Assembly (NCBI GenBank): GCA_002842205.1
Contig: PHCI01000006.1
Span: 91,364-155,363, forward strand
Direction of reading: 5' to 3'
Length of the DNA: 64,000 bases
Origin: Betaproteobacteria bacterium HGW-Betaproteobacteria-3
GTDB taxonomy: Bacteria; Pseudomonadota; Gammaproteobacteria; Burkholderiales; Burkholderiaceae_C
Below the pieces are notes generated by a model. That model saw only the letters and a program-made list of their open reading frames with translations. It did not search any database and was not told the DNA's origin. The translations under genes and the position numbers were made by a program. Shown here piece by piece: positions 40,705 through 52,877 of the stretch (position 1 is its first letter; the number at the start of each line of letters is the position of its first letter).

Positions 40705-41738
40705 TGGCGGCGGTTTCTCTTTCTCCGTCACAACGGGCGTGGCAACGCTTCAGGCGCAACCGTCTGGGCTTCTGGAGCCTGACGGTGTTTTGCATCCTGT
40801 TCGTGCTGAGCCTGGGCGCCGAGCTGATCTCCAACGACAAGCCGCTGATCGCCCGCTACAACGGCCAGTGGTACCTGCCCATCCTCAAAAGCGTGCCCGA
40901 AACCACGTTTGGCGGCGACTTTCAAACCCCCACGGATTACCTTGATCCGTTCATCCAGCAGCAGTTTGCCAAACCGGGAAATTTTGCGATCTACCCGCCG
41001 AACCCTTACCACCACAGCACCATCAACTACTTTGCCAAAGAGCCCAACCCGTCCGGCCCGTCGGCCGACAACTGGCTGGGCACCGACGACCGTGGGCGCG
41101 ACGTGGTGGCGCGGCTCATCTACGGCTTTCGGATCTCGGTGCTGTTTGCGCTGGCGCTCACCGTGATCGGGGTGCTGCTGGGCATCGTCACCGGGGCGAT
41201 TCAGGGGTTTTTTGGCGGCAAGACCGATCTGGCGTTCCAGCGTTTCATTGAAATCTGGGGTTCGATGCCCGAGCTGTATCTGCTCATCATCTTTGCGGCC
41301 GTGTTTGACCCGAGCATCGGGCTGCTGCTGGTGCTGCTCAGCCTGTTCGGCTGGATGGGCCTGAGCGACTACGTGCGTGCTGAATTCCTGCGCAACCGCC
41401 AGCTCGACTACGTGCGTGCCGCGCGGGCGCTGGGTTTGTCCAACGGGCAGATCATCTGGCGCCACATCCTGCCCAACAGCCTGACGCCGGTGGTGACCTT
41501 TTTGCCCTTTCGCATGAGCGCGGCCATCCTCGCACTGACCTCGCTCGACTTTCTGGGCCTGGGCGTGCCGCCGGGCACGCCGTCGCTGGGCGAGTTGCTG
41601 GCGCAGGGCAAGAACAACATCGACGCGTGGTGGATCTCGCTGTCGACCTTTGCGGTGCTGGTGATCACGCTGCTGCTGCTGACCTTCATGGGCGACGCCC
41701 TGCGCGACGCGCTGGACCCGCGAAAGGCCGAAAAGTGA
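40704..41738 (+). CDS. yejE: Peptide ABC transporter permease YejE
   Basis: A 344-residue permease, second of the pair. It has an N-terminal helix, a periplasmic loop with TTFGGDFQTPTDYLDPFIQQ, then the GTDDRGRDVVARLIYGFRIS segment and the EAA loop YVRAARALGLSNGQIIWRHI. The start overlaps the yejB stop, and its stop overlaps the GTG start of yejF. Confidence 0.94.
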   Translation: MAAVSLSPSQRAWQRFRRNRLGFWSLTVFCILFVLSLGAELISNDKPLIARYNGQWYLPILKSVPETTFGGDFQTPTDYLDPFIQQQFAKPGNFAIYPPNPYHHSTINYFAKEPNPSGPSADNWLGTDDRGRDVVARLIYGFRISVLFALALTVIGVLLGIVTGAIQGFFGGKTDLAFQRFIEIWGSMPELYLLIIFAAVFDPSIGLLLVLLSLFGWMGLSDYVRAEFLRNRQLDYVRAARALGLSNGQIIWRHILPNSLTPVVTFLPFRMSAAILALTSLDFLGLGVPPGTPSLGELLAQGKNNIDAWWISLSTFAVLVITLLLLTFMGDALRDALDPRKAEK

Positions 41739-43381
41739 CCCCAACCGCTGTCGCCGCTGGTCGGCCCGATCTGCTGCTCGACGTCAAGGGCCTGCGCGTG
41801 AGTTTTGGCGGCAAGGCGGTCGTGCACGGCATCGACTTTTCCATCGCGCCGGGCGAAAAACTGGCACTGGTGGGCGAATCGGGCTCCGGTAAAACCGTCA
41901 CGGCACTCAGCCTGCTGCGGCTGGTTCAAAACGCCGAAATTCAAGGTTTTGCAAGCTTTTTTGGCACTAAGTCCCCGTCAGATGGTCATAGTTTGCTATC
42001 GATGCCGGAGCAATCCTTGCGCGGCATCCGCGGCCGTGACATCGCGATGATCTTCCAGGAGCCCATGACGGCGCTCAACCCCCTGTTCACCGTGGGCGAC
42101 CAGATTGCCGAGGTGCTGGAGCTCAAGGAAGGCAAGAGCCGCGCCGAGGCGATGCGCGACGCCGTTGCGCTGCTGGCCGACACCGGCATCCCCGAACCCG
42201 AGCGCCGCGCCGGGGCCTACCCGCACCAGTTGTCGGGCGGACAGCGCCAGCGCGCCATGATCGCCATGGCGCTGGCTTGCCAGCCCCAGTTGCTGCTGGC
42301 CGACGAGCCCACAACGGCGCTGGACGTGACCCTGCGCGCGCAAATCCTGGATTTGCTGACCGCGCTGCAACGCAAAAATGGCATGGCCGTGCTGCTGATC
42401 ACCCACGACCTGAACCTGTGCGCCCAATTTGCCGACCGCATCGCCGTGATGGAAAACGGCCGCATCGTGGAAACCGGCCCGGTGGCGCAGGTGTTTGCCC
42501 ACCCGCAGCACGCCTACACCCGCAAACTTATCGACAGTCGGCCCGTGCGCGACGTGGTCGAGGCCACGCCAGCGCCTGACGCGCCCGCGGTGCTGCGGGC
42601 CGAGCGCCTGCGCGTGGGTTACCCCACGCCGATCCCGGGCATCCGCGGCTGGTTCTCCAAAGGCGAATTTGTGGCGGTGCAGGGCGCCAGCCTGTCGCTG
42701 GCCCCCGGGCGCACGCTGGGCGTGGTGGGCGAGTCTGGCTCGGGCAAGTCCACGCTGGCGCTGGCGGCCCTGCACTTGCTGCCCAGCCAGGGGGCGCTGC
42801 AGGTGGCCGGGCAGGCCTGGACGCCCGGTGTGCAGTCGCCCGTCAACCGGGCGCTGCGGCGGGTGATCCAGGTGGTGTTCCAGGACCCGTTTTCGTCGCT
42901 GTCGCCGCGCATGACGGTGGAAGAGATCGTGGGCGAGGGCCTGCGGGTGCACGAGCCCCTGCTCACGGCGGCGCAGCGCCAGGTGCGTGTGCTGGCGGCA
43001 CTGGAAGAAGTGGGCCTGTCGCCCGTGCAGTTTGAGGGCTTGCTGCAGCGTTATCCGCACGAGTTTTCGGGCGGCCAGCGCCAGCGCCTGGCGATTGCGC
43101 GTGCGCTGATCGTTCAGCCGCAGGTGCTGGTGCTGGACGAGCCCACCAGCGCGCTCGATGTCACCATCCAGAAGCAGGTTTTGCAGTTGCTGCAGCGCCT
43201 GCAGCGCGAAAAAGGGCTGAGCTACCTGCTGATCACCCACGACGTGGACGTGATCCGGGCCATGGCGCACGAGGTGCTGGTCATGAAAGACGGCCAGATT
43301 GTCGAATCCGGCCCGGTGGCCGAGGTGCTGGACCGCCCGCAAGACGCCTACACCCGACGGTTGGTGGCCGCGGCGGGCTGA
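41735..43381 (+). CDS. yejF: Peptide ABC transporter ATPase YejF (two ATPase domains)
   Basis: A 548-residue fused double ATPase that powers YejBE. The GTG start at 41735 overlaps the yejE stop (GTGA). Domain 1 has Walker A GESGSGKT (47-54), Q108 in the Q-loop, signature LSGGQRQR and Walker [13 protein letters not shown]; domain 2 repeats them ([27 protein letters not shown]). Residues about 69-94, between the first Walker A and Q-loop, are encoded by repeat family A copy 8 ([20 protein letters not shown]). This is a position where the family normally has a variable-length strand-turn, so activity may be kept. Confidence 0.94.
   Translation: MTPTAVAAGRPDLLLDVKGLRVSFGGKAVVHGIDFSIAPGEKLALVGESGSGKTVTALSLLRLVQNAEIQGFASFFGTKSPSDGHSLLSMPEQSLRGIRGRDIAMIFQEPMTALNPLFTVGDQIAEVLELKEGKSRAEAMRDAVALLADTGIPEPERRAGAYPHQLSGGQRQRAMIAMALACQPQLLLADEPTTALDVTLRAQILDLLTALQRKNGMAVLLITHDLNLCAQFADRIAVMENGRIVETGPVAQVFAHPQHAYTRKLIDSRPVRDVVEATPAPDAPAVLRAERLRVGYPTPIPGIRGWFSKGEFVAVQGASLSLAPGRTLGVVGESGSGKSTLALAALHLLPSQGALQVAGQAWTPGVQSPVNRALRRVIQVVFQDPFSSLSPRMTVEEIVGEGLRVHEPLLTAAQRQVRVLAALEEVGLSPVQFEGLLQRYPHEFSGGQRQRLAIARALIVQPQVLVLDEPTSALDVTIQKQVLQLLQRLQREKGLSYLLITHDVDVIRAMAHEVLVMKDGQIVESGPVAEVLDRPQDAYTRRLVAAAG
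41941..42015 (-). repeat. Dispersed repeat family A, copy 8 inside yejF
   Basis: GGCACTAAGTCCCCGTCAG, then ATGGTCATAGTTTGCTATCG and GGAGCAATCC. It is read in the phase where copy 6 has TTT-TAG and CCG-TAA; here the triplets are AAG (41969-41971) and TCA (41978-41980). The TAG of GTCATAG is out of phase and is kept. Confidence 0.93.
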
Positions 43382-43458
43382 TCCCGTCTGCCAAGCCGCA
43401 CCAAGACGCACCGAGCGGGATTTGCGGGTTGCATCCTGCGATTTGGCGGCTGCTTTCG

Positions 43459-43487
43459 TTGCAAATCAACGGTTTAGGCGCTACAAT
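43459..43487 (+). promoter_or_regulatory. Sigma-70 promoter upstream of rimP-nusA-infB
   Basis: TTGCAA (43459-43464) and TACAAT (43482-43487) are separated by exactly 17 bases, the best -35/-10 pair found in the window. Transcription would start near 43494, ten bases before the terminator-like hairpin at 43504. Confidence 0.75.
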
Positions 43488-43503
43488 ATGCGCTTCACGA
43501 CCA

Positions 43504-43534
43504 AACGGGCGGGTAACTACCGCCCGTTTTTTTT
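43504..43534 (+). terminator. Intrinsic terminator/attenuator between promoter and rimP
   Basis: AACGGGCGG-gtaacta-CCGCCCGTT followed by further T (eight in a row) is a complete intrinsic terminator. It lies 123 bases after the yejF stop and 77 bases before the rimP start, directly downstream of the promoter at 43459-43487. It could simply end the yej transcript or act as an attenuator for the nusA operon. Confidence 0.88.
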
Positions 43535-43610
43535 GGTCAATCGCTTTTGACGGGTGGGTTGGTTCTCTCGCCAGAAGCACATCGCTTTTTGGGCCCCCGG
43601 CATTACATCA

Positions 43611-44234
43611 GTGGCATTGCAACAGGTTGTCGAACAAACCGTGACCGGTTTCGGTTACGAACTGGTGGAGATCGAACGCTCCGCTGGCGGCTTGTTGCGC
43701 GTCACGATCGACTGGCCGTGGGCACCGGGGGCGCCCGAGCAGTTTGTGAACGTTGAAGATTGCGAAAAGGTCACGCGCCAGTTGCAGTTTGCGCTGGAGG
43801 TGGACGGTGCCGAGTACAGCCGGCTGGAGGTGTCCTCGCCGGGGATTGACCGGCCGCTGCGGACCGCGCTCGATTTCGAGCGCTTTGCGGGTTCGATGAT
43901 CGACCTGACGCTGAAGGCGCCGATTGGTTCGGGCTTGAGCGCCGCAACGGGTGGGCAGATCAGCGCCAGCCGCAAGAAGTTTCGCGGCACGCTTGAAAAG
44001 ACGGCGGCAGGCTGGCAAATTGTCTGGAGCGATGCGCCCGCGCCCAAGCCAGGCCAGAAGGTGAGCAGGAAGAAGGCGCTTGCACCATTGCAGGCGCTGG
44101 GTTTTACGCTGGACGAGTTGCGTGATGCGCGTCTGGCACCGATTGTGAGTTTCAAGGGGCGGTCTGCCCCGGCTGCGGGCGATGTCCCGGCCGGTCAGGT
44201 CGCTGCCTCCAACGTTGAACCAGGAGAGTCGTGA
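43611..44234 (+). CDS. rimP: Ribosome maturation factor RimP
   Basis: A 207-residue protein needed for 30S subunit maturation. Start taken at GTG 43611 ([20 protein letters not shown]), which gives the conserved RimP beginning; an in-frame GTG 57 bases upstream gives an atypical leader. Family features are [26 protein letters not shown] and [20 protein letters not shown]. The C-terminal part is longer than in E. coli, with a basic loop ([15 protein letters not shown]). First gene of the rimP-nusA-infB-rbfA-truB run. Confidence 0.93.
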   Translation: MALQQVVEQTVTGFGYELVEIERSAGGLLRVTIDWPWAPGAPEQFVNVEDCEKVTRQLQFALEVDGAEYSRLEVSSPGIDRPLRTALDFERFAGSMIDLTLKAPIGSGLSAATGGQISASRKKFRGTLEKTAAGWQIVWSDAPAPKPGQKVSRKKALAPLQALGFTLDELRDARLAPIVSFKGRSAPAAGDVPAGQVAASNVEPGES

Positions 44235-44235
44235 G

Positions 44236-45720
44236 ATGAATCGCGAAATGTTGATGCTGGTGGAAGCCATCTCGCGCGAGAAGAACGTCGAGCTTGATGT
44301 TGTTTTCGGTGCGGTCGAATCGGCGCTGGCGCAAGCCACCAAAAAACTTTACCCCGGCGACGTGGACATTCGCGTCGCCATGGACCGCGACTCTGGCAAC
44401 TACGAGACCTTCCGGCGCTGGCACGTGGTGCCGGACGAGGCGGGCCTGCAGCTGCCCGACCAGGAAATCCTCCTGTTTGAAGCCAAAGAGGAAATGCCCG
44501 ACATCGAGGTCGACGAGTACATCGAGGAAGCCGTGGAGTCGGTGCCCATCGGTCGTATCGGCGCCATGGCGGCCAAGCAGGTCATCCTGCAGAAAATCCG
44601 CGACGCCGAGCGCGAGATGCTGCTCAACGACTTCATGTCGCGCGGCGACAAGATCTTCGTCGGCACCGTCAAGCGCATGGACAAGGGCGACCTGATCGTC
44701 GAGTCCGGTCGGGTCGAAGGCCGGTTGCGCCGCAACGAGATGATCCCCAAGGAAAACCTGCGCACCGGAGACCGCGTTCGCGCCATGATCATGGAGGTTG
44801 ACCTCACACTGCGCGGCGCGCCCATCATCCTGTCGCGCTCGGCGCCTGAATTCATGGTGGAGCTGTTCCGCCAGGAAGTGCCCGAGATCGAACAGGGCCT
44901 GCTGGAGATCAAATCCTGCGCCCGTGACCCGGGCTCGCGGGCCAAGATCGCCGTGCTGTCGCACGACAAGCGTGTCGATCCGATCGGCACCTGCGTGGGT
45001 GTGCGCGGCACCCGCGTCAACGCCGTCACCAACGAGCTGGCCGGCGAACGCGTGGACATTGTGCTGTGGAGCGAAGACCCGGCGCAGTTCGTGATCGGTG
45101 CACTGGCGCCGGCCAATGTGTCTTCCATCGTGGTCGACGAAGAAAAGCACGCCATGGACGTGGTGGTGGACGAGGAAAACCTCGCCATTGCCATCGGTCG
45201 CGGTGGTCAGAACGTGCGCCTGGCGTCTGACCTCACGGGCTGGAAGATCAACATCATGGACGCCAATGAGTCGGCCCAGAAACAGGCCGAGGAAAGCACG
45301 TCAATCCGCTCGCTGTTCATGGAAAAGCTCGATGTGGACGAGGAAATCGCCGACATCCTGATTGCCGAGGGCTTCACCAGCCTGGAAGAAGTGGCCTACG
45401 TGCCGCTGCAGGAAATGCTGGAGATTGAAAGCTTTGACGAAGACACCGTCAACGAGCTGCGTTCGCGCGCCAAGGACGCGCTGCTGACCATGGAAATCGC
45501 CAAGGAAGAAAGCGTCGAGGCGGTCTCCCAGGACCTGCGCGACCTCGAAGGCCTCACTCTCGACCTGATCACCAGGCTGGCCGAAGGCGGCGTGCACACG
45601 CGCGACGACCTGGCCGACCTGGCCGTGGACGAACTCACCGAAATCACCGGGCAGTCTGAAGAAGAGGCCCGGGCACTGATCATGAAGGCACGCGAGCATT
45701 GGTTCGCGGGTCAAGAGTAA
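44236..45720 (+). CDS. nusA: Transcription termination/antitermination factor NusA
   Basis: A 494-residue NusA with the full set of domains: N-terminal RNA-polymerase-binding domain ([20 protein letters not shown]), S1 domain ([20 protein letters not shown]), two KH domains (about 200-345, including [15 protein letters not shown]), and two C-terminal acidic repeats with helix-hairpin-helix character. It starts 1 base after the rimP stop, with AGGAGAG nearby. NusA enhances pausing and hairpin-dependent termination, which matters for the terminator upstream of this operon. Confidence 0.97.
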   Translation: MNREMLMLVEAISREKNVELDVVFGAVESALAQATKKLYPGDVDIRVAMDRDSGNYETFRRWHVVPDEAGLQLPDQEILLFEAKEEMPDIEVDEYIEEAVESVPIGRIGAMAAKQVILQKIRDAEREMLLNDFMSRGDKIFVGTVKRMDKGDLIVESGRVEGRLRRNEMIPKENLRTGDRVRAMIMEVDLTLRGAPIILSRSAPEFMVELFRQEVPEIEQGLLEIKSCARDPGSRAKIAVLSHDKRVDPIGTCVGVRGTRVNAVTNELAGERVDIVLWSEDPAQFVIGALAPANVSSIVVDEEKHAMDVVVDEENLAIAIGRGGQNVRLASDLTGWKINIMDANESAQKQAEESTSIRSLFMEKLDVDEEIADILIAEGFTSLEEVAYVPLQEMLEIESFDEDTVNELRSRAKDALLTMEIAKEESVEAVSQDLRDLEGLTLDLITRLAEGGVHTRDDLADLAVDELTEITGQSEEEARALIMKAREHWFAGQE

Positions 45721-45744
45721 TGGTCATGGAGGCACGAACCAAAT

Positions 45745-48630
45745 ATGTCCAGTACCACCGTAGCCGAGTTTGCAAACGAACTCAAGAAATCTCCCGCCAC
45801 ACTGCTTGAGCAACTCAAGTCTGCGGGCGTCGCCAAAACCTCGGAGGCCGATCGACTGACCGAGGGTGACAAGCAAAAGTTGCTGGGATACCTGCAGGCC
45901 AGCCATGGCACGGCGGTCAGCGCAGAGCGCAAGAAGATCACCCTGGTCAAGAAATCCACCAGCGAGATCAAGCAGGCCGACGCCACGGGCCGGGCGCGCA
46001 CCATCCAGGTGGAAGTGCGCAAGAAGCGCACCTTCATCAAGCGCGACGACGGGGCAGAAACGACGGAAGCCGTGGAAGAACCCGCGCCAGCGCCCGCCGC
46101 ACCGCTGATCGACCATGCCGAACTCGCGCGGCGCGAGGAAGAAGCCCGGCGTCAGGCCGAGCTGATCCGGCGTCAGGAAGAAGAACTGATCGAAAAGCGA
46201 CGTCTGCGTGAGGCGCAGGAAGCGCGCGAGCGTGAGGCGGCTGAAAAGGCTGCGACGGCTGCGGCCGCCAAGGCGCAACCCGAAAAGGCACTGGTCGAAA
46301 CGTCACCCGCAGCGGATGCAGAGGCACCGGTAGACCAGGCCGCGGCCGCAATTGCCGACGCGCAGGCCAGCAGCCTGCAGCAGGCGCGTGAAAAGGCCGT
46401 GGCAGACGCCAAGGCGCGCGTGGACGAAGAGGCTGCTCGCGCCGCCGATCTGGGCGACCGCCGGCGCAAGGCGGAAGCCGAAGCCGCTGCGATCCGTTCC
46501 ATGATGGCCGCGCCGGCGCGCACGCTCGTGGCCAAGAAGCCTGAGGAGCCCAAGCCTGTGGTCAAGCCGGGCGCTGACGCCAAGGCTGGCATGAAAGGCA
46601 CTTTGCACAAACCGCCCGCAGGCACCACAACCGCCCGCCCGGGCGCTGCCGGACAAGGCGCGCCGGGGGCTGCGAAAGTGGGCGACAAGGAGGTCAAATC
46701 GGCCAAGCTGTCTTCCAGCTGGGCTGGCGATCCGGCCAAGAAAAAAGCGATCCCCACGCGCGGCGATTCCAGCGGCGGTGTCGGTCGCAACAGCTGGCGC
46801 GGCGGCCCGCGCGGACGCCGGGGCAATGACCGCGACCGCGAAGAATACGTGCAAGCAGCCCCCGCGGAGGCGCGTGTCATTGAAGTTCACGTGCCCGAGA
46901 CCATCACCGTGGCCGAGCTGGCACACAAGATGTCGATCAAGGCATCCGAGGTGATCAAGCAGTTGATGAAGCTCGGGCAGATGGTTTCCATCAACCAGCC
47001 GCTCGACCAGGACACGGCCATGATCGTCGTGGAAGATCTGGGCCACGTGGCCGTGGTGGCCGCGCTGGACGACCCCGAGGCATTCACCGACGACGAGGTT
47101 TCCCTGCAGGGCGCCGAGTCGCTGCCGCGCGCACCGGTGGTCACCGTCATGGGCCACGTGGACCATGGCAAGACCTCGCTGCTCGATTACATCCGCCGCG
47201 CCAAGGTCGCATCGGGCGAGGCCGGTGGCATCACCCAGCACATTGGCGCCTACCACGTGGAAACACCGCGTGGCATGGTGTCGTTCCTTGACACCCCGGG
47301 TCACGAGGCATTTACGGCCATGCGCGCCCGGGGCGCCAAGGCCACCGACATCGTGATTCTGGTGGTCGCCGCGGACGATGGCGTCATGCCGCAGACACGC
47401 GAGGCGATCAAGCACGCGAAAGCGGCAGGCGTCCCGATCGTGGTGGCAATCAACAAGATCGACAAGCCCGACGCCAACCCGGACCGCGTCAAGCAGGAAC
47501 TGGTGGTGGAAGAGGTCGTGCCCGAAGAGTTTGGCGGCGATTCCCCGTTCGTGGCCGTGTCGGCCAAGACCGGCGAGGGCATTGACGCCCTGCTCGAACA
47601 GGTGCTGCTGCAGGCGGAGGTGCTGGAACTCAAGGCGCCGGTCGATGCCATGGCCAAGGGCCTGGTGATCGAGGCACGCCTGGACAAGGGTCGCGGCCCG
47701 GTGGCCACCATCCTGGTGCAGTCGGGCACGCTGAACACCGGCGACGTGGTGCTGGCAGGTTCCACCTACGGCCGCGTGCGCGCCATGCTGGACGAAAACG
47801 GCAAATCGATCAAATCGGCCGGCCCGTCGATCCCTGTGGAAATCCAGGGCCTGACCGAAGTCCCGCAGGCGGGCGACGAGTTCATGGTGCTGGCCGACGA
47901 GCGCCGTGCGCGCGAAATCGCCACCTACCGTGCCGGACGATTCCGCAACACCAAACTGGCCAAGCAGCAAGCCGCCAAGCTGGAGAACATGTTTGCGGAC
48001 ATCAGCGCGGGCGAGGTCAAGATGCTGCCCATCATCGTCAAGGCCGACGTGCAGGGTTCGCAGGAGGCGCTGGCGCAGTCGCTGCTCAAGCTGTCGACCG
48101 AAGAAGTCAAGGTCCAGATGGTCTACACCGCCGTCGGGGGCATCAGCGAGTCGGACGTCAACCTGGCCATCGCGTCCAAGGCGCTCATCATCGGCTTCAA
48201 CGTGCGGGCCGATGCCGGCGCGCGCAAGCTGGCCGAAGGTAACGGCGTCGACATCCACTACTACAACATCATTTACGACGCCGTTGATGAGTTGAAGGCC
48301 GCCATGTCGGGCATGCTGGCACCGGAAAAGCGCGAGGAAATCATCGGCATGGCCGAGATCCGCACCGTGTTCGTGGCCTCCAAGATTGGCACCGTGGCCG
48401 GTTGTATGGTCACCTCGGGTCAGGTCACGCGCAGCGCCCATTTCCGGCTGTTGCGCAACAACGTGGTGGTCTACACCGGCGAGATCGACACGCTCAAACG
48501 CCTCAAGGACGACGTGCGCGAAGTCAAGGAAGGCTTTGAGTGCGGTATCAAGCTCAAGAACTACAACGACATCAAGGAAGGCGATCAGCTCGAATTCTTC
48601 GAGATCAAGGAAATCGCCCGAACCCTGTAA
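45745..48630 (+). CDS. infB: Translation initiation factor IF-2
   Basis: A 961-residue IF-2. The N-terminal IF2N domain ([20 protein letters not shown]) is followed by a long charged, alanine-rich, partly coiled-coil linker (about 120-370), the second IF2N-like segment, and the GTPase with G1 GHVDHGKT starting at residue 470, then domains II-IV. It delivers initiator tRNA to the 30S subunit. GGAGG is present upstream with 12-base spacing. The linker is longer than in E. coli, common in Comamonadaceae. The stop overlaps the rbfA start (TAATG). Confidence 0.97.
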   Translation: MSSTTVAEFANELKKSPATLLEQLKSAGVAKTSEADRLTEGDKQKLLGYLQASHGTAVSAERKKITLVKKSTSEIKQADATGRARTIQVEVRKKRTFIKRDDGAETTEAVEEPAPAPAAPLIDHAELARREEEARRQAELIRRQEEELIEKRRLREAQEAREREAAEKAATAAAAKAQPEKALVETSPAADAEAPVDQAAAAIADAQASSLQQAREKAVADAKARVDEEAARAADLGDRRRKAEAEAAAIRSMMAAPARTLVAKKPEEPKPVVKPGADAKAGMKGTLHKPPAGTTTARPGAAGQGAPGAAKVGDKEVKSAKLSSSWAGDPAKKKAIPTRGDSSGGVGRNSWRGGPRGRRGNDRDREEYVQAAPAEARVIEVHVPETITVAELAHKMSIKASEVIKQLMKLGQMVSINQPLDQDTAMIVVEDLGHVAVVAALDDPEAFTDDEVSLQGAESLPRAPVVTVMGHVDHGKTSLLDYIRRAKVASGEAGGITQHIGAYHVETPRGMVSFLDTPGHEAFTAMRARGAKATDIVILVVAADDGVMPQTREAIKHAKAAGVPIVVAINKIDKPDANPDRVKQELVVEEVVPEEFGGDSPFVAVSAKTGEGIDALLEQVLLQAEVLELKAPVDAMAKGLVIEARLDKGRGPVATILVQSGTLNTGDVVLAGSTYGRVRAMLDENGKSIKSAGPSIPVEIQGLTEVPQAGDEFMVLADERRAREIATYRAGRFRNTKLAKQQAAKLENMFADISAGEVKMLPIIVKADVQGSQEALAQSLLKLSTEEVKVQMVYTAVGGISESDVNLAIASKALIIGFNVRADAGARKLAEGNGVDIHYYNIIYDAVDELKAAMSGMLAPEKREEIIGMAEIRTVFVASKIGTVAGCMVTSGQVTRSAHFRLLRNNVVVYTGEIDTLKRLKDDVREVKEGFECGIKLKNYNDIKEGDQLEFFEIKEIARTL

Positions 48631-49007
48631 TGCCGGCCCGCAAGTCATCCACCCCCAACCGCGCCTTCAAGGTGGCCGATCAGATCCAGCGCGATCTGAC
48701 GGAGTTGATCGCGCGCGAGTTGAAAGACCCGCGTGTGGGGATGGTGACGATCCAGTCGGTCGAGGTCACGCCCGACTACGCGCACGCCAAGGTCTTCTTC
48801 AGCGTGCTCGTGGGCGAGCCCAAAGAGTGTGAACTGGCGTTGAACCAGGCCGCGGGGTTCCTGCGCAACGGCCTGTTCAAGCGCCTGCACATTCACACCG
48901 TCCCGACCTTGCACTTCCTGTTCGACCGCACCACCGAGCGCGCGGCCGACATGAACGCCTTGATTGCCAAGGCCGTTTCCTCCCGCGCCAAAGACGATTC
49001 AGCATGA
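48630..49007 (+). CDS. rbfA: 30S ribosome-binding factor A
   Basis: A 125-residue KH-fold protein that binds immature 30S subunits ([38 protein letters not shown]; the C-terminal [16 protein letters not shown]). The ATG at 48630 overlaps the infB stop by one base, and the stop overlaps the truB start by four bases (ATGA), so translation is coupled across the operon. Confidence 0.95.
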   Translation: MPARKSSTPNRAFKVADQIQRDLTELIARELKDPRVGMVTIQSVEVTPDYAHAKVFFSVLVGEPKECELALNQAAGFLRNGLFKRLHIHTVPTLHFLFDRTTERAADMNALIAKAVSSRAKDDSA

Positions 49008-50032
49008 CCACCGCCGGGCCGTCCCAAGGGGGGAACGCCCCCTTGGGGGGCAGCGATCCACACCAAATGGGTGAGCGTGGGGGCAGGTCTCTGCGCACCC
49101 GGGTGCAGCGGCGCCCTGTGCATGGCGTGCTGCTGCTGGACAAGCCACTCGGTCTTTCGAGCAACGATGCGCTGCAAAAAGCCAAGTGGCTGCTGCGGGC
49201 AGAAAAAGCCGGCCATACCGGCACGCTTGACCCTCTGGCCACGGGCGTGCTGCCCTTGTGCTTCGGCGCGGCCACCAAGTTCAGCCAACTGCATCTGGAC
49301 GCCGACAAAACCTACGAGGCCGTGGCCCTGCTCGGCGTCAAGACGAGCACGGGCGATGCCGAAGGCGAGGTCATTGCTGAGCGTGCGGTGCATGTCACGC
49401 CCGAACAACTGGCCGAAGTGGTCGGGCAATTCACGGGTCGCATCCGGCAGATACCGCCCATGCACAGCGCGCTGAAGAAAGACGGCAAGGCCTTGTACGA
49501 GTACGCACGGGCCGGCATCGAGGTTGAGCGGGCACCGCGTGAGATCGAGATTTGTGAGTTGAATGTGCATCCAGCCCCTGCCAATGGGTCAAAGTTTGCT
49601 ATTCAAATCAAAGTAAAATGCAGCAAGGGGACGTACATCCGGACCCTGGCAGAAGACATCGGCGAGGCCCTGGGCTGCGGCGCGCACCTCACCGCCCTGC
49701 GAAGGGTGGCCACCGGTGACTTTGAAGTGTCGCAGTGCGTGACCCTTGAAGCGCTGGAAGGCATGGACGACGCCGCACGGCTGGCCTGTCTCAAGCCGGT
49801 GGAGTCGCTGCTGCCCGACCATGAACCGGTGCTGCTGGACGACGAAAACGCCGGTCGCTTCCTGAGCGGCGTGCGCCGGCGCGGCAACTGGCACGACAAC
49901 GCCCATGTGGCGGTTTTTGGCACGCAACCCCGTGCCTTGCTGGGCACCGCCCATGTCAAGGCCGGTGAACTGATTCCCGGGCGGCTGCTGAGCCCGCCGG
50001 AAATCCAACAGATTTTGGAAAGGACGCCGTGA
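49004..50032 (+). CDS. truB: tRNA pseudouridine-55 synthase TruB
   Basis: A 342-residue enzyme that makes pseudouridine 55 in the tRNA T-loop. Catalytic D76 lies in [12 protein letters not shown], with [17 protein letters not shown] and the later [15 protein letters not shown]. Two parts are repeat-derived: residues about 4-28 ([20 protein letters not shown]) come from GC-rich hairpin repeat B, and residues about 190-203 ([14 protein letters not shown]) from repeat family A. The second replaces the strand pair just before the CSKGTYIRT motif and lengthens it by about four residues relative to E. coli. Start overlaps rbfA. Confidence 0.95.
   Translation: MTTAGPSQGGNAPLGGSDPHQMGERGGRSLRTRVQRRPVHGVLLLDKPLGLSSNDALQKAKWLLRAEKAGHTGTLDPLATGVLPLCFGAATKFSQLHLDADKTYEAVALLGVKTSTGDAEGEVIAERAVHVTPEQLAEVVGQFTGRIRQIPPMHSALKKDGKALYEYARAGIEVERAPREIEICELNVHPAPANGSKFAIQIKVKCSKGTYIRTLAEDIGEALGCGAHLTALRRVATGDFEVSQCVTLEALEGMDDAARLACLKPVESLLPDHEPVLLDDENAGRFLSGVRRRGNWHDNAHVAVFGTQPRALLGTAHVKAGELIPGRLLSPPEIQQILERTP
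49012..49087 (+). repeat. GC-rich hairpin repeat family B, copy 2, encoding the TruB N-terminus
   Basis: CCCAAGGGGGG-aacg-CCCCCTTGGGG (about 49023-49048) is a strong palindrome, followed by GGCAGCGATCCACACC and a TGGGTGAGCGTGGGGGCAGG tail. It aligns in reverse complement with 32133-32208. It lies in frame between the TruB start and the conserved start of the enzyme. Confidence 0.75.
49572..49613 (-). repeat. Dispersed repeat family A, copy 9 inside truB
   Basis: CAGCCCCTGCCAATGGGTC, then AAAGTTTGCTATTCAAATCA. It shares GGTCAAAGTTTGCT with the hrpA copy and is read in the same phase (TCA-AAG-TTT-GCT). The TAG of intergenic copies is AAG here (49592-49594). Confidence 0.85.
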
Positions 50033-50062
50033 GCCCTGTTGGCCACGGTTAAAAGCAAGACC

Positions 50063-51895
<1,833 letters not shown>

Positions 51896-51977
51896 AGCCC
51901 GGCACCCCGGCGTGGCGCAGGTGCGTCGGCCGCCAGGTGCATGGGGCAACCCACGGCTTGATCCGGCGGCAACAGAC

Positions 51978-52877
51978 GTGAACCGCATCCGCACATTGAC
52001 CCATGGCCAGGCAGTCGCTGGCATGGTCACGGCAACGATGATGTGGTCCATGGCCGGGGTGGTCACGCGCCAGCTTGAGCACGCGCGCAGTTTCGAAATC
52101 ACGTTCTGGCGCAGCTTCTTCACCGTGCTGTCGCTGATGGTGATCCTGCCGCTGTGGCAGGGCTTGGGCGTGTTCCGGCGCATGCAGTGGCGCAGCCGGA
52201 CGTTCTGGCTTTCGGGGGCGTGCTGGTGCGTGATGTTCACCGCCTTCATGATTGCGCTGACGCTGGCCAGCGTGGGCAATGTGCTGGTCACGATGGCCAT
52301 CGGGCCGCTGCTCACGGCACTGGGGGCGCGCCTCTTCATCGGCCACCGCTTGCCGCTGCGAACCTGGTGTGCCATCGCATTGGCGGGCCTGGGCATTGCC
52401 TACATGTTCGGTTCGCAGCTCCAGATGGGTCGCGGCACCCAGGCGATGGGCATGTTGGTGGCGCTGTGTGTGCCCATTGCCGGGGCCATCCAGTGGACGC
52501 TGACGCAACGAGCGCAGGCGCAGGGCGAGGCGGCAATCGACCTGGTGCCGTGCGTGCTGGTGGGGGCGGTGTTGTCGGCGGTGTTGATGCTGCCGCTGTC
52601 CGTCCCGTTCACCGCCACCCCGACCGACGTGGCCTGGCTCGGGCTGCTGGGCCTGGTGCAACTGGCCATCCCCTGCGTGATGTCGGTGGTGTGCGCGCGC
52701 GTGCTGCAGGCACCCGAGGTGTCGCTGCTCGCGTTGCTGGAGGTGATTTTCGGGATTTTGCTGGCCTGGGTCGGCGCTGGCGAGGTCCCCGGGCCGACCA
52801 TGCTGGCCGGGGGTGCGCTGGTCGTGGGGGCGATGGCAGGCAACGAGTGGTTGGGCTGGAGACAACGCCATGCCTGA
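51978..52877 (+). CDS. DMT (EamA) family transporter
   Basis: A 299-residue membrane protein with ten hydrophobic segments arranged as two EamA repeats. The GTG start at 51978 gives NRIRTLTHGQAVAGMVTATM; an internal ATG at 52023 is a less likely start. EamA proteins export or exchange amino acids, purines or other metabolites; the substrate is unknown here. It follows typA by 82 bases and overlaps the next gene by 8 bases. Confidence 0.88.
   Translation: MNRIRTLTHGQAVAGMVTATMMWSMAGVVTRQLEHARSFEITFWRSFFTVLSLMVILPLWQGLGVFRRMQWRSRTFWLSGACWCVMFTAFMIALTLASVGNVLVTMAIGPLLTALGARLFIGHRLPLRTWCAIALAGLGIAYMFGSQLQMGRGTQAMGMLVALCVPIAGAIQWTLTQRAQAQGEAAIDLVPCVLVGAVLSAVLMLPLSVPFTATPTDVAWLGLLGLVQLAIPCVMSVVCARVLQAPEVSLLALLEVIFGILLAWVGAGEVPGPTMLAGGALVVGAMAGNEWLGWRQRHA

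Noticed and set aside
43554..43610. Upstream GTG start for rimP
   Set aside because: It adds a 19-residue leader not seen in the family, while the GTG at 43611 begins the conserved domain directly.
46303..48648. 781-codon minus-strand frame opposite infB
   Set aside because: Antisense shadow of a clear IF-2 gene.
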